From positions 558,001-622,000 of the forward strand of contig NZ_CP031447.1 in assembly GCF_003391095.1 (NCBI RefSeq): a DNA stretch of 64,000 nt, read 5' to 3'. Numbering within the stretch: position 1 is the first letter of the stretch; each line of letters opens with the position of its first letter. Positions 54,241 through 63,284 of this stretch are shown one piece after another. The translations under genes and the position numbers were made by a program. The notes under the pieces were generated by a model. The model saw only the letters and a program-made list of their open reading frames with translations. It did not search any database and was not told where the DNA came from. Source of the stretch: Austwickia chelonae. Lineage in GTDB: Bacteria; Actinomycetota; Actinomycetes; Actinomycetales; Dermatophilaceae.

Positions 54241-54410
54241 ACCCAAACCAGCAACCTATAGTCGTCCTCGACACTTATTGCCGCGGCTGACGATTCGTTG
54301 ACATATTCCGCCTCGGGCACACCCCGGTCGACGGGGGCCGGGCAGATGCGGACCCGAGGGCCGACCGTCTACTCAATGAGAGAACCGTCGCGAAGGGGGA
54401 CCAGAGAGAA

Positions 54411-55352
54411 ATGCCTGCTGCCAAGGCAGTCCTGTCCGCATCACTGCGCCGGGTGGCCAGGGAAGGGCGGCTGCGTCGTTTCGTGGAAGCACCCACCGTG
54501 GGACACGAGATCGTCAACAGATACGTGGCCGGTGAGTCCCTCGGATCGGCCGTCGACGCCGCAGCGGAACTGACCTTCAAACGCCGATATGTCTGCCTGA
54601 CCTCCCTGCACTCGGAGATCGACAGCGAAGAGCGAGCAAAATACAACGCCAAGCGGTATCGCAAACTTCTGCGCAGGCTCGGGGCTGCAGGGCTGACCTC
54701 CGGCGGCCGCTGCGAAGTGAGCTTCCAACTTGCAGCCCTGGGGCTCGAACTGGGCACGAACGGGGCCGGTCTGGCCTTGGAACATGCCCGGAGGATCTGC
54801 CGTGAAGCAGCCAACGTGGGAGCATCGGTCACCGTCGAGACCCACCATCCAGAGACCGTCGACCTCACCTTGGAAACAGTCGCCGACCTGAGGGAGGACT
54901 TCCCCGGCGTCGGAGTCAGTCTGCAAGCCGCCCTGCGCCGTACCGAGTCGGACGTGCGTGAGCAGTCCGGGCAACGGGTACGGCTCTGGAAGGGCCCGGC
55001 CGGATCGGGCAACGACCGTTTCCGCCATGCAGCCGAGGTCGATCGGGCATTCGTCCGCAACCTCAAGGTGCTGATGGCCCAACCAGGAACCCCGGTGGTC
55101 GCCACCCAGGACGTCCGACTGATCGATATCGCCGATGCGCTCGCCCGCTATCTGGACCGTCCCCGTGACCAGTACGAATACCAGATCCGTTACGGAGTGC
55201 GCCCGGAGACCCAGGCCATCATCGGTGATCGAGGCGACCGGTGCCGGGTGTATGTGCCCTTCGGCGAGGACTGGTATTCCTACCTGATCTCGAGGGTGGC
55301 CGATGACCCCACGAATGTCGGTGACCTGTTGAAAGCGACTTTCGCCCGGTAG
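54411..55352 (+). CDS. Proline dehydrogenase family protein
   Basis: A 313-residue member of the monofunctional PRODH family, which oxidises proline to pyrroline-5-carboxylate with FAD. The C-terminal motifs YEYQIRYGVRP and RVYVPFGEDWYSYLISR fit the family. The usual VRLVKGAY reads VRLWKGPAGSG here and several barrel strands are diverged, so activity on proline is not certain. No P5C dehydrogenase gene is nearby; instead proC follows 74 bases downstream. Confidence 0.75.
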   Translation: MPAAKAVLSASLRRVAREGRLRRFVEAPTVGHEIVNRYVAGESLGSAVDAAAELTFKRRYVCLTSLHSEIDSEERAKYNAKRYRKLLRRLGAAGLTSGGRCEVSFQLAALGLELGTNGAGLALEHARRICREAANVGASVTVETHHPETVDLTLETVADLREDFPGVGVSLQAALRRTESDVREQSGQRVRLWKGPAGSGNDRFRHAAEVDRAFVRNLKVLMAQPGTPVVATQDVRLIDIADALARYLDRPRDQYEYQIRYGVRPETQAIIGDRGDRCRVYVPFGEDWYSYLISRVADDPTNVGDLLKATFAR

Positions 55353-55426
55353 GCCGGGCCTGAACCCGGGTGGACCGCCTACCCGGTGTGTCCCGGAGGG
55401 GACAACGACAGCGAAAGGATCCGTCC

Positions 55427-56227
55427 ATGGCTCGACTCGCGGTTCTCGGAGCAGGTGTGATGGGCACAGCCATCCTGTCCGCATTCCTTGACGCAGGTGC
55501 TTACCGACCGGAGGAAGTATCCGCCTCCACTCTCGATGACGACTGCCGGCGACGGTTGGCCGACGAGCTCGACGTGGAGGTGACCGACAACGCCCGGGCG
55601 GTCTCCGGCGCTGAGGTGATCCTGATCGCCGTGAAACCGGATGTCGTGCCCTCAGTGCTCTCGGAGATTCGTGATCAGGTTCCTGAGGAAGCCTTGGTGA
55701 TCAGCGTCGCGGCAGGGGTGACCTTGGACACGTTGGAGAGCGAGCTGCCTGAAGGGACAGCCGTGGTTCGGGTGATGCCGAATACTCCGGTCGTGGTGCG
55801 TGAGGGCATGTTGGCGCTCTCACCGGGTAAAGAATGCCGGCCTGAACAGGTCGACCGCGCAAAAGAACTGCTCGCCTCGTGCGGTTCGACCCTCGTCGTG
55901 GCGGAGAAATATCAGGACATGGTGACCGGGGTGTCCGGATCAGGTCCGGCCTATGTTTTCTCGCTGGTGGAAGCGATGGTCGAGGGTGGCGTGGTGCAAG
56001 GGCTGTCACGTCCGGTGGCGACCGAGCTGGCGGTGCAGACCTTGTACGGGGCGGCCAGCCTCCTGCGTCAGCAGGGCGGTCATCCAGGGTTGTTGCGTGA
56101 ACAGGTGACCAGCCCCGGCGGTACGACGGCAGCAGGTCTGCGGGTCCTGGACGCAGGTGGCTTCCGCGCCACCGTCGTCGATGCGGTGGAGGCGGCCACC
56201 CGCCGTGCCGGCGAGCTCGGAGCCTGA
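55427..56227 (+). CDS. proC: Pyrroline-5-carboxylate reductase
   Basis: Last step of proline synthesis, reducing pyrroline-5-carboxylate with NAD(P)H. The 266-residue protein has the Rossmann start AVLGAGVMGTAI, VMPNTPVVVREG, VTGVSGSGPAYVF and the C-terminal signature REQVTSPGGTTAAGL. ATG 55427 follows GAAAGGA. It lies downstream of the proline dehydrogenase-like gene. Confidence 0.95.
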   Translation: MARLAVLGAGVMGTAILSAFLDAGAYRPEEVSASTLDDDCRRRLADELDVEVTDNARAVSGAEVILIAVKPDVVPSVLSEIRDQVPEEALVISVAAGVTLDTLESELPEGTAVVRVMPNTPVVVREGMLALSPGKECRPEQVDRAKELLASCGSTLVVAEKYQDMVTGVSGSGPAYVFSLVEAMVEGGVVQGLSRPVATELAVQTLYGAASLLRQQGGHPGLLREQVTSPGGTTAAGLRVLDAGGFRATVVDAVEAATRRAGELGA

Positions 56228-56395
56228 GGGCTTGCCCTTTCACTGCGGGGCGGTCACCATCCAGATGGGGCCGTTGTCGACGGACCCCAAGGTTCCGCAA
56301 ACGGTGGGAATGACGTTGCTAGCGTGTTTAATCGCGTGTCGGGTGCCGGTTTTTGCCGGTCAGGAGCCCGAGCCCGGATATGGAAGGGTTGATGG

Positions 56396-56896
56396 ATGAT
56401 CGAGGCCACCGTGCGTCGTCTCTCCGAGGAGGAGTGGACGACCTATCGTGATCTGCGGTTGACGGCTTTGGAAGAGTCACCGGAAGCCTTCGTGAAGTCC
56501 TACGCGGAGGAGAAGGAGTACGACGAGGAGCTGTGGCGGGCGCGGATGCGTCGAGCAGAACGCCTTGTCGCTTCTACCGACGGGAAGGATGTCGGGATCC
56601 TCTCCTTGCGGAAGGCCGACGAGGAGTTCGAGGAATCAGCCGAGATCTTCGGCATGTGGGTGACTGTCGAGTTGCGTGGACAAGGCGTGGCCACAGTGCT
56701 GTTGCAGGACGCAGTCCGTGAAGCCAAAGCGGCGGGTTACGACCACCTCGTCTACTGGGTAGGAACGGAGAATGCGCGAGGAGTCGGCTTTGCCACCGGC
56801 CGGGGGTTCCGCCCGAGTGAGCAACGGCGTCCGATGAACCGGGAGTCCACCGACGAGAGCGAGGAGGAGATCGCTCTCGTGCTCAGCCTGAGCTGA
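56396..56896 (+). CDS. GNAT family N-acetyltransferase
   Basis: A 166-residue acetyltransferase with the acetyl-CoA pattern MWVTVELRGQGVATVLLQDAV and YWVGTENARGVGFATGRGF. The substrate is unknown. Its end is acidic (TDESEEEIAL). It stands between proC and the AcuC-type gene with its own upstream spacing. Confidence 0.85.
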   Translation: MIEATVRRLSEEEWTTYRDLRLTALEESPEAFVKSYAEEKEYDEELWRARMRRAERLVASTDGKDVGILSLRKADEEFEESAEIFGMWVTVELRGQGVATVLLQDAVREAKAAGYDHLVYWVGTENARGVGFATGRGFRPSEQRRPMNRESTDESEEEIALVLSLS

Positions 56897-57003
56897 CGGT
56901 GGCTCCTGCTCTCGTGGGCGGGCAGGCCGTTGATCGTGGCCGGTTCGCTCCGGGCACGGCCCGGATGCTTCCAGGAGGGCACTTTCGCCAGTAGCGTGCG
57001 GAT

Positions 57004-58197
57004 ATGGCGCGCACCGGGATCGTGTGGGACGAGAGCCTGACCGGCTATGACTTCGGCGCAGGTCACCCCATGAACCCGTTACGGCTGGACCTGACCGCGC
57101 AGCTGTGTCGAGAGTTCGGTCTGCTGGACCACGAAGGTATCGCCCTGGTCGATCCGGATATCCCCCAGGACGAGCTGCTCCGGTCGGTCCATACCCCGCA
57201 GTACATCGACGCGGTGAAACAGGCCTCGGCCCATCCGAGCGGGGCACAGGGCGCCTTCGGGCTGGGCACCGACGATGATCCTGCCTTCGCCGGGATCCAC
57301 GAGGTCAGTGCCAGGATCGCGGCCGGAACGGTGGAGATGGCCCGGGGCGTCTGGGAGGGGGACTACCGGCATGGCGTGAACTTCGCCGGAGGTCTGCACC
57401 ATGCGATGCCTGATTCCGCATCGGGCTTCTGCATCTACAACGATGCAGGGGTCGCCATCCAATGGCTGCTCGACCAGGGTGCCGAGCGGGTCGCCTATGT
57501 GGATGTGGACGCTCATCACGGTGACGGCGTAGAGCGGATGTTCTGGGAAGATCCTCGGGTGCTGACCGTCTCAGTGCACGAGACCGGCGCGGTGCTCTTC
57601 CCCGGGACAGGTTTTGCCGCCGACACCGGCGGCCCGGGTGCTCCCGCGGGAGCGGTCAATCTCGCCTTGCCACCGGGGGTGGGAGACACGGCATGGCTGC
57701 GGGCTTTTCATGCCGTGGTTCCGCCGGTGCTGCGGGCCTTCCGCCCACAGATTCTGATCAGTCAGCACGGCGCGGATTCGCATGTGCGCGACCCGCTGGC
57801 CCACCTGGCCCTGTCGGTGGACGCTCAACGGATCGCGATCGAGGTCTTGCGTGATCTGGCCGTCGAATTGTGCGGTGGGCGTTGGGTAGCACTGGGCGGT
57901 GGGGGATACGAGATCGTCGAGGTGGTGCCTCGGACCTGGACCTATCTGGTGGCGGCGGCTCAGTACCGGCATCTTCCGGTGGGTGAGCCCGTTCCTCAAC
58001 GATGGATGGACTATGCGCAGGAACGGGCGGGGCAGGAATCTCCACGGTTCATGGGGGACGGGGCCTCGGAGGACGGCCGTATCTGGTGGCCGTCCTGGGA
58101 CACGGGCTTCGACCCGGAGAACAGCGTCGACCGGGCGGTGATGGCGACGAGGGAAGCGGTCTTTCCCGGGCTGGGGCTGGACATCTGGTTCGACTGA
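57004..58197 (+). CDS. acuC: AcuC-type class I histone-deacetylase-like protein
   Basis: A zinc-dependent deacetylase-family protein of 397 residues. The active-site set is visible: GGLHHAMPDSASGFCIYND (tandem His), DVDAHHGDGVE (zinc ligands Asp and His), SQHGADSH and the C-terminal ALGGGGYEI. AcuC deacetylates and so reactivates acetyl-CoA synthetase. No acu or acs genes are adjacent. A weakly conserved C-terminal segment (about 40 residues) extends past the catalytic core. Confidence 0.92.
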   Translation: MARTGIVWDESLTGYDFGAGHPMNPLRLDLTAQLCREFGLLDHEGIALVDPDIPQDELLRSVHTPQYIDAVKQASAHPSGAQGAFGLGTDDDPAFAGIHEVSARIAAGTVEMARGVWEGDYRHGVNFAGGLHHAMPDSASGFCIYNDAGVAIQWLLDQGAERVAYVDVDAHHGDGVERMFWEDPRVLTVSVHETGAVLFPGTGFAADTGGPGAPAGAVNLALPPGVGDTAWLRAFHAVVPPVLRAFRPQILISQHGADSHVRDPLAHLALSVDAQRIAIEVLRDLAVELCGGRWVALGGGGYEIVEVVPRTWTYLVAAAQYRHLPVGEPVPQRWMDYAQERAGQESPRFMGDGASEDGRIWWPSWDTGFDPENSVDRAVMATREAVFPGLGLDIWFD

Positions 58198-58517
58198 GCC
58201 AGGCGGGCCGACAAAGCCGGTCGACGCGAAATCTGTTCGGGGTGTTCTTGCTCGGAGAGACGTCCTGGAAGATGTCCAGGGTGAGGAGTTCCTCGTGCAA
58301 CAGCCCGGGCCCGGTTATGGTGTGCCTGGTGCGGTGGTGACAAGAAGCGATGGATGCTGACGTCGGAGCCGCACGACTGTTCGTTCCGCGGGACGCTTCG
58401 ACCTGCGTTCTCGGGCGAAGAGATTCTGCGTGATTCCTTCATGAAGGTCCGTCGGCGATTTCCGCACGATGCGGCGGGGGGAGTACGCTTTTTGGGATCG
58501 TTCTGAAAGGACCACTC
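58198..58517 (+). other. Intergenic region before the bS22 gene
   Basis: About 320 bases without a supported gene; it presumably holds the promoter of the small ribosomal protein gene. AAAGGA (58506-58511) is its ribosome binding site. No terminator for acuC was recognised. Confidence 0.4.
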
Positions 58518-58616
58518 ATGGGCTCTGTGATCAAGAAGCGCCGCAAGCGGATGGCGAAGAAGAAGCACCGCAAGCTGCTGCGCAAGACGCGTCACCAGCG
58601 TCGCAACAAGAAGTGA
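58518..58616 (+). CDS. Small ribosomal protein bS22 (AURKAIP1/COX24 domain)
   Basis: A 32-residue, extremely basic peptide beginning [17 protein letters not shown] and ending TRHQRRNKK. This is the actinobacterial small-subunit protein bS22, recognised by its AURKAIP1/COX24-like pattern KKRRKRMxKKKxxKLLRKTR. It is easily missed because of its size. AAAGGA precedes ATG 58518 at a normal distance and a hairpin terminator follows, so it is monocistronic. Confidence 0.93.
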   Translation: MGSVIKKRRKRMAKKKHRKLLRKTRHQRRNKK

Positions 58617-58650
58617 CCACGGCGCCCGTGCGGCGCACAGGTCGATGATG

Positions 58651-58675
58651 GCCCGCATCCGGTGTGGATGCGGGC
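58651..58675 (+). terminator. Terminator after bS22
   Basis: A perfect 10-bp stem GCCCGCATCC/GGATGCGGGC with a 5-base loop is followed by TTCGTCGTC, 34 bases after the bS22 stop. Confidence 0.8.
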
Positions 58676-58773
58676 TTCGTCGTCATCTCCTCCCGTAGGG
58701 AATCACCCCTCCTCATCTGCCTTGGGTCCCTTTGCGCCGCTTAGGATCAGGCGATGAGCTGAGGAGGCGTGCG

Positions 58774-59865
58774 ATGGCACAGGCCGTACTGGTCACCGGT
58801 GTCAGCAGACATCTGGGAGCGAGGGTGGCCCGAGGTCTGGCGCTGCGCCATGACATCTCCAAGGTGATCGGGCTCGACATGATCCCGCCCCGGGAGGAGC
58901 TGGGCCGGGCAGAGTTCGTGCGGGCCGATGTCCGCAATCCCATCGTGGCTCGTCTGTTGGAACAGGCCCAGATCGATACGGTCGTTCATCTGTCGCTGTC
59001 CACCAATACGACCCGTGGCGGAGCGCGGGCCTCCCAGAAAGAGGCCAACGTACTCGGTGCCATGCAATTGTTCGGGGCCTGTCAACAGGCTGCAGGTCTG
59101 AGTCGGATCGTCCTGAAGTCGACCTGTGCCGTCTACGGAGCATCCCCCCGGGACCCGGCGCTGTTCACCGAGGACCAGACTTCCTCGCGGGTGCGTTCAA
59201 CCGGTGGAGTGCGGGATGCCCTGGAAGTGGAGGGTTATCTGCGTGCTGCGCGCCGCCGACGCCCGGAGCTGGAAGGGACGGTTCTGCGACTGGCCCATGT
59301 CGTCGGCCCGCACATGTCCTCGCCCCTGCTCGACTACTTGGCGCTTCCTGTGGTCCCGATTCCGTGGGGGTACAACGCCCGGCTGCAATTCCTCCATGAG
59401 GACGATGCCGTGGCTGCCATCATCGCGGCCGTGGTCGGCCCGCCTGCCGGTGTGGTCAATGTCGCCGGGGAAGGCATCATCACCTTGCTGCAGGCGGTAG
59501 CGCTGTCCGGGCGGGCTTTCGTCCCGGTGCCCACCAGGCCGGGGCTGCCGTTGAACCGGCTCGGGCACAGCGACTGGTGTGTTCCCTTCGATGCAACGGA
59601 TGTCAACTACCTGAGGTATGGCCGGGTGATGGACATCACCCGTGCACGAGAGCAGCTGGGATTCACCCCTCGATACTCCACCCGCGAAGCCTTTTTGGAA
59701 GCGGCGGATTCCTTTTCTCCTTCGGTACCGCCAGTGCGGGCGATACGGGACTGGTCCGAGGTGTTGAGTGGAGCAGTGGTCGCTGCCACACGAGGTCGAC
59801 CTGGTCGTGGTGAATCGGCGGAGACGGACAGCACGATGGCCGGCCAGGAGGAACTCCGGGGATGA
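58774..59865 (+). CDS. NAD-dependent epimerase/dehydratase family protein
   Basis: An extended short-chain dehydrogenase of 363 residues, the type often labelled UDP-glucose 4-epimerase-like in this conserved locus. It has a Rossmann start VLVTGVSRHLGARVA (a modified GxxGxxG) and a catalytic Ser/Tyr region STCAVYGAS. The YxxxK lysine is not obvious, so the enzyme may be atypical. ATG 58774 gives a compact N-terminus. The stop overlaps the acyltransferase start by 4 bases. Confidence 0.82.
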   Translation: MAQAVLVTGVSRHLGARVARGLALRHDISKVIGLDMIPPREELGRAEFVRADVRNPIVARLLEQAQIDTVVHLSLSTNTTRGGARASQKEANVLGAMQLFGACQQAAGLSRIVLKSTCAVYGASPRDPALFTEDQTSSRVRSTGGVRDALEVEGYLRAARRRRPELEGTVLRLAHVVGPHMSSPLLDYLALPVVPIPWGYNARLQFLHEDDAVAAIIAAVVGPPAGVVNVAGEGIITLLQAVALSGRAFVPVPTRPGLPLNRLGHSDWCVPFDATDVNYLRYGRVMDITRAREQLGFTPRYSTREAFLEAADSFSPSVPPVRAIRDWSEVLSGAVVAATRGRPGRGESAETDSTMAGQEELRG

Positions 59866-60824
59866 CAGCGAGATCGGACTCCCAGGGGACCGGCGGTCCA
59901 TGGGGGGCGGACGAAGTGGCGGCGGCGGTCCAGGCTTTGGTGGTCGGGCTGAGGTGGGCGGCACGGCAGGCCGGTTTCCCCGAGAACGAGGTGGAGGACC
60001 GGGTGGCCGACACCCTGGCTTTTCTGCGCCGTCGGATCACCGGGGAGTTCACCGTCGACGAGTTCGGCTTCGACCAGGATTTCACCGAGCACGTATTCCT
60101 GCCGATGCTGCGCCCTCTCTACCGATCCTGGTTCCGGGTCGAGGTGCGAGGAGTCCACCATCTTCCCGATGAAGGTGGTGCCCTGGTGGTGGCCAACCAT
60201 TCGGGGACGATCGCACTGGACTCGTTGATGACCCAACTGGCAGTGCACGACGAGCATCCGGCACGCCGGTATCTACGGATGCTGGGGGCCGACATGCTTT
60301 TCGCTGCGCCGGTGGCGGGCGAGTTCGCTCGTCGGTTCGGGAGCACCTTGGCCAACCCGACTGATGCCGAGCGACTTCTTGTGGCAGGCGAACTGGTCGG
60401 TGTGTGGCCGGAAGGTTTCAAAGGGATCGGGAAGCCCTATCAAGACAGGTACCGGCTGCAGCGCTTCGGTCGAGGTGGGTTCGTGGCTTCGGCATTACGT
60501 GCCGGCGCGCCGATCATCCCGTGCAGCATCGTGGGAGCAGAGGAGATCTACCCCATCCTGGGTTACCTGCCGGCGCTGTCCCGAGCGCTGGGAACCCCGT
60601 ATTTTCCGGTGACGCCCCTGTTCCCCCACTTCGGTCCGCTCGGGCTCGTCCCCTTGCCGAGCAAATGGATCATCGAGTTCGGCCAGCCGCTGCCGACCGA
60701 CCATTACGGCTCGGACGCAGCTGACGATCCGATCCTCGTCTTCGACCTGACCGACCAAGTGCGTGAGACGGTGCAGCGTACGTTGTACAGCCTCTTGGCC
60801 CGGCGTGGTTCGGCCTTCTTCTGA
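59862..60824 (+). CDS. PlsC-type lysophospholipid acyltransferase family protein
   Basis: A 320-residue member of the 1-acylglycerol-3-phosphate acyltransferase superfamily. The active-site histidine lies in VVANHSGTIALDSLM and the substrate motif in GVWPEGFKGIGKP (the EGTR equivalent). About 100 residues precede the catalytic domain. Translationally coupled to the epimerase gene; the pair is conserved ahead of rex-hemA in actinobacteria. Acyl acceptor unknown. Confidence 0.85.
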   Translation: MTARSDSQGTGGPWGADEVAAAVQALVVGLRWAARQAGFPENEVEDRVADTLAFLRRRITGEFTVDEFGFDQDFTEHVFLPMLRPLYRSWFRVEVRGVHHLPDEGGALVVANHSGTIALDSLMTQLAVHDEHPARRYLRMLGADMLFAAPVAGEFARRFGSTLANPTDAERLLVAGELVGVWPEGFKGIGKPYQDRYRLQRFGRGGFVASALRAGAPIIPCSIVGAEEIYPILGYLPALSRALGTPYFPVTPLFPHFGPLGLVPLPSKWIIEFGQPLPTDHYGSDAADDPILVFDLTDQVRETVQRTLYSLLARRGSAFF

Positions 60825-60841
60825 GAGAGAAGTGGTGTTCG

Positions 60842-61102
60842 ATGTCCTTCCCTGATCGAGGCCGGCCTCCACGGCTGGTCGTGGTGACGATCCCAGACTG
60901 TCATTTGTGTGATCTGGCCCGTGAGGCCGTGGAGAAAATGGCGTTCCGGGCAGGGATTCCCTGGTCGGAAAAGGACCTGACCGAAACGGGCGCTCCTGAT
61001 CCGGCGTGGTGGGACGAGGTTCCTCTGGTGCTGGTGGACGACGCCGTGGTCTGTCGTCTGCGGGTCGACGAGGACCTCCTCGGGGCGGCCCTGGAACGTT
61101 GA
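60842..61102 (+). CDS. Glutaredoxin-like thioredoxin-fold protein
   Basis: An 86-residue thioredoxin-fold protein with the redox motif CHLC (VTIPDCHLCDLAREAV) and the cis-Pro region EVPLVLVDD. Similar short proteins usually lie just before rex in actinobacteria. It starts 18 bases after the acyltransferase stop. Its electron partner (mycothiol is likely in this group) cannot be read from the sequence. Confidence 0.85.
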   Translation: MSFPDRGRPPRLVVVTIPDCHLCDLAREAVEKMAFRAGIPWSEKDLTETGAPDPAWWDEVPLVLVDDAVVCRLRVDEDLLGAALER

Positions 61103-61323
61103 AAGAGGTGGGCCTGCAGCCACTTGAAGGAATTTAGCGGATTCGGTTCGGCGGTTCTTGTCGGTAATTACCGCCGTTCCCGTTACCGGGGCCGAAGCGA
61201 GATGCTGGTTCGTGTCGGTATCTGAAATGTCATAAAGAGGAGAGTGGCCTCGTTTGGTTCAGTCACCTTGAAACGCCTATCGTGAACTGTCCCTACCCTG
61301 TGCGACAAGGAGCCGGTGCACTC

Positions 61324-61977
61324 GTGTCCGATGAGATCGCCGCGCGCCGGGGGATGTCAGAGGCGACGATCGCCCGCCTGCCGGACTACCTCCATGTCCT
61401 GGGAGACCTCATCGACCGGGGAACCGCTTCGGTCTCCTCCCGGGACCTGGCCGCTGCTGCTGGGGTCAACTCGGCCCAGGTGCGTAAAGATCTCTCCCTG
61501 CTCGGCTCTTACGGGGTGCGAGGCGTCGGCTATGACACGGCCGGGCTTGCCGGACACATCGCCCACGCGCTCGGCCTGACCCATCCCTGGGGGGTCGTCA
61601 TCGTCGGCGCAGGTCGGCTCGGACAGGCCCTGGTCCGATACCCCGGTCTGGACGGACGAGGGTTCGCGATCAGGGCACTCTTCGACTCCGACCCTGACCT
61701 CGTCGGCACCCGGATAAGGGAGATCGAGGTCCACGCCGTGGACGAGATCCCTGAAGTCGTCTCCCGCCACGCTCCGGTGCTCGCCGTGATCGCCACTCCC
61801 GCGGAGGCCGCGGCCGGAGTCTGCGCACGGCTCGTCGAAGCCGGAGTCACCGGTATCCTGAATTTTGCACCTGTAGTCCTTCCTGAACCGCAGGGCGTTC
61901 ATCTTCGCCAGGTCGACCTGGCCAACGAACTTCAGATCCTGGCCTTCCACGCTCACAGCGAGGAGGTGACGGCATGA
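61324..61977 (+). CDS. rex: Redox-sensing transcriptional repressor Rex
   Basis: Senses the NADH/NAD+ ratio and represses respiratory and fermentation genes. The 217-residue protein has a winged helix (PDYLHVLGDLI, SSRDLAAAAGVNSAQVRKDLS, GVRGVGYDT) and a Rossmann domain with GAGRLGQAL, and ends with a swapped helix (LANELQILAFH). GTG 61324 is favoured by AAGGAG at 61308-61313; an upstream GTG at 61282 is possible. Coupled to hemA by an ATGA overlap. I found no clear Rex operator in the 220 bases upstream. Confidence 0.94.
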   Translation: MSDEIAARRGMSEATIARLPDYLHVLGDLIDRGTASVSSRDLAAAAGVNSAQVRKDLSLLGSYGVRGVGYDTAGLAGHIAHALGLTHPWGVVIVGAGRLGQALVRYPGLDGRGFAIRALFDSDPDLVGTRIREIEVHAVDEIPEVVSRHAPVLAVIATPAEAAAGVCARLVEAGVTGILNFAPVVLPEPQGVHLRQVDLANELQILAFHAHSEEVTA

Positions 61978-63284
61978 GCCTGCTCGCGATCGGTCTGTCG
62001 CATCGCAGCGCACCGATGTCCGTGCTGGAAGAAGCCGCCCTCGACGCGAGCGAACAAGAAAGTTTCGCCACCGCGCTGGCGGCCTGCGAGAACATCCGTG
62101 AGGTCATTGTCCTGGGCACCTGCAACAGACTCGAGGTCTACGCCGAGGCCACGACCTTCCACGGCGCATTGTCCGAGATCGGACAGTGTCTCGTCGACGC
62201 CACCGGTATCGGACGTGAGCGCCTCACCGATTTCCTCTACGTCCACTATGAAGAACGAGCCATCGCGCATCTGTTCTCAGTGGCCTCCGGCCTTGACTCC
62301 ATGGCCGTCGGCGAGGCCCAGATCCTCGGGCAATTGCGCACCAGCCTGCGGCGTTCACAGAGTGTCGGACATGCCGGTCCAGTCCTCAACGCCCTGGTCC
62401 AGCAAGCGCTCCGGGTCGCCAAGCGAGTGCATGCCGACACCGGGTTGGACAAAGCCGGGCCCTCTCTCGTCGAAGCCGGGGTGGGAGCGGCCACCGCTCA
62501 CGTCGGAAAGCTCGCCGAGGCCTGTGTGCTGGTTCTCGGGGCAGGCGCGATGAGCAGCCTCGCTGCTACCACTGTTTCCCGGATGGGCTGTCGTGACCTG
62601 GTCGTGGTGAACCGGACCCATGAACGGGCCCGACGATTGGCCGTCGCTACCTCCGGCCGGGCCGAGACGGTCGACAGCCTCAACCGGGTGCTCGTCGAAG
62701 CCGACATCGTGATCTCCTGCACTGGCGCGGTCGGCTACGTCCTCGACACCCAACAGGCACTGACCGCATCCGTGGCGCGTTCTCATCGGCCCCAGGCCTA
62801 TGTCGACCTGGCTCTGCCTCGAGACGTCCACCCGGATGTGGCCGAGACCCCCGGCGTCGTCGTGCACGCCTTGGCCGATCTCGGCGAACTCCTGACCACT
62901 GCTCCCGACTCGCAGGACGCCGTCGCCGAAGCCCAGGACGTGGTCACCGCGGAGGTGGCTGCTTTCCTCGCGCATCGTCGCACCCTGGAGGTCGCGCCGA
63001 CCGTCGCGGCATTACGGGCCAGGGCACAGGAAGTCCTGCAGGGAGAATTCAGCAGGCTCAACGCTCGACTGCCTGGCCTCGACCGGTCGGAACAAGACGA
63101 AGTGCGTCTCGCGATGCACCGCGTCGTGGAGAAGCTGCTGCACACGCCGACCGTGCGGGTCAAGGAGCTCACCGGAACAGCCGACCCGAGTGACTACGCG
63201 CAGGCTCTACGCGAACTCTTCGACCTCGATCCCTATGAGGTCGCGGCCGTGTCCACACCCCCGGAGAAGGGAGGCCTGGCGTGA
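61974..63284 (+). CDS. hemA: Glutamyl-tRNA reductase
   Basis: First step of C5 tetrapyrrole synthesis, reducing glutamyl-tRNA to glutamate-1-semialdehyde. The 436-residue protein has SHRSAPMSVLEE, catalytic Cys50 in LGTCNRLEVY, the NADPH-binding VLGAGAMSSLAA and a C-terminal dimerisation helix region (REALRELFDLD-type end, QALRELFDLD). Overlaps rex and hemC by four bases each, so the three are one coupled operon. Confidence 0.96.
   Translation: MSLLAIGLSHRSAPMSVLEEAALDASEQESFATALAACENIREVIVLGTCNRLEVYAEATTFHGALSEIGQCLVDATGIGRERLTDFLYVHYEERAIAHLFSVASGLDSMAVGEAQILGQLRTSLRRSQSVGHAGPVLNALVQQALRVAKRVHADTGLDKAGPSLVEAGVGAATAHVGKLAEACVLVLGAGAMSSLAATTVSRMGCRDLVVVNRTHERARRLAVATSGRAETVDSLNRVLVEADIVISCTGAVGYVLDTQQALTASVARSHRPQAYVDLALPRDVHPDVAETPGVVVHALADLGELLTTAPDSQDAVAEAQDVVTAEVAAFLAHRRTLEVAPTVAALRARAQEVLQGEFSRLNARLPGLDRSEQDEVRLAMHRVVEKLLHTPTVRVKELTGTADPSDYAQALRELFDLDPYEVAAVSTPPEKGGLA

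Noticed and set aside
61103-61323. Rex operator upstream of rex
   Set aside because: No TTGTGAA-type inverted repeat was found; only a short GGCGGT/ACCGCC hairpin.
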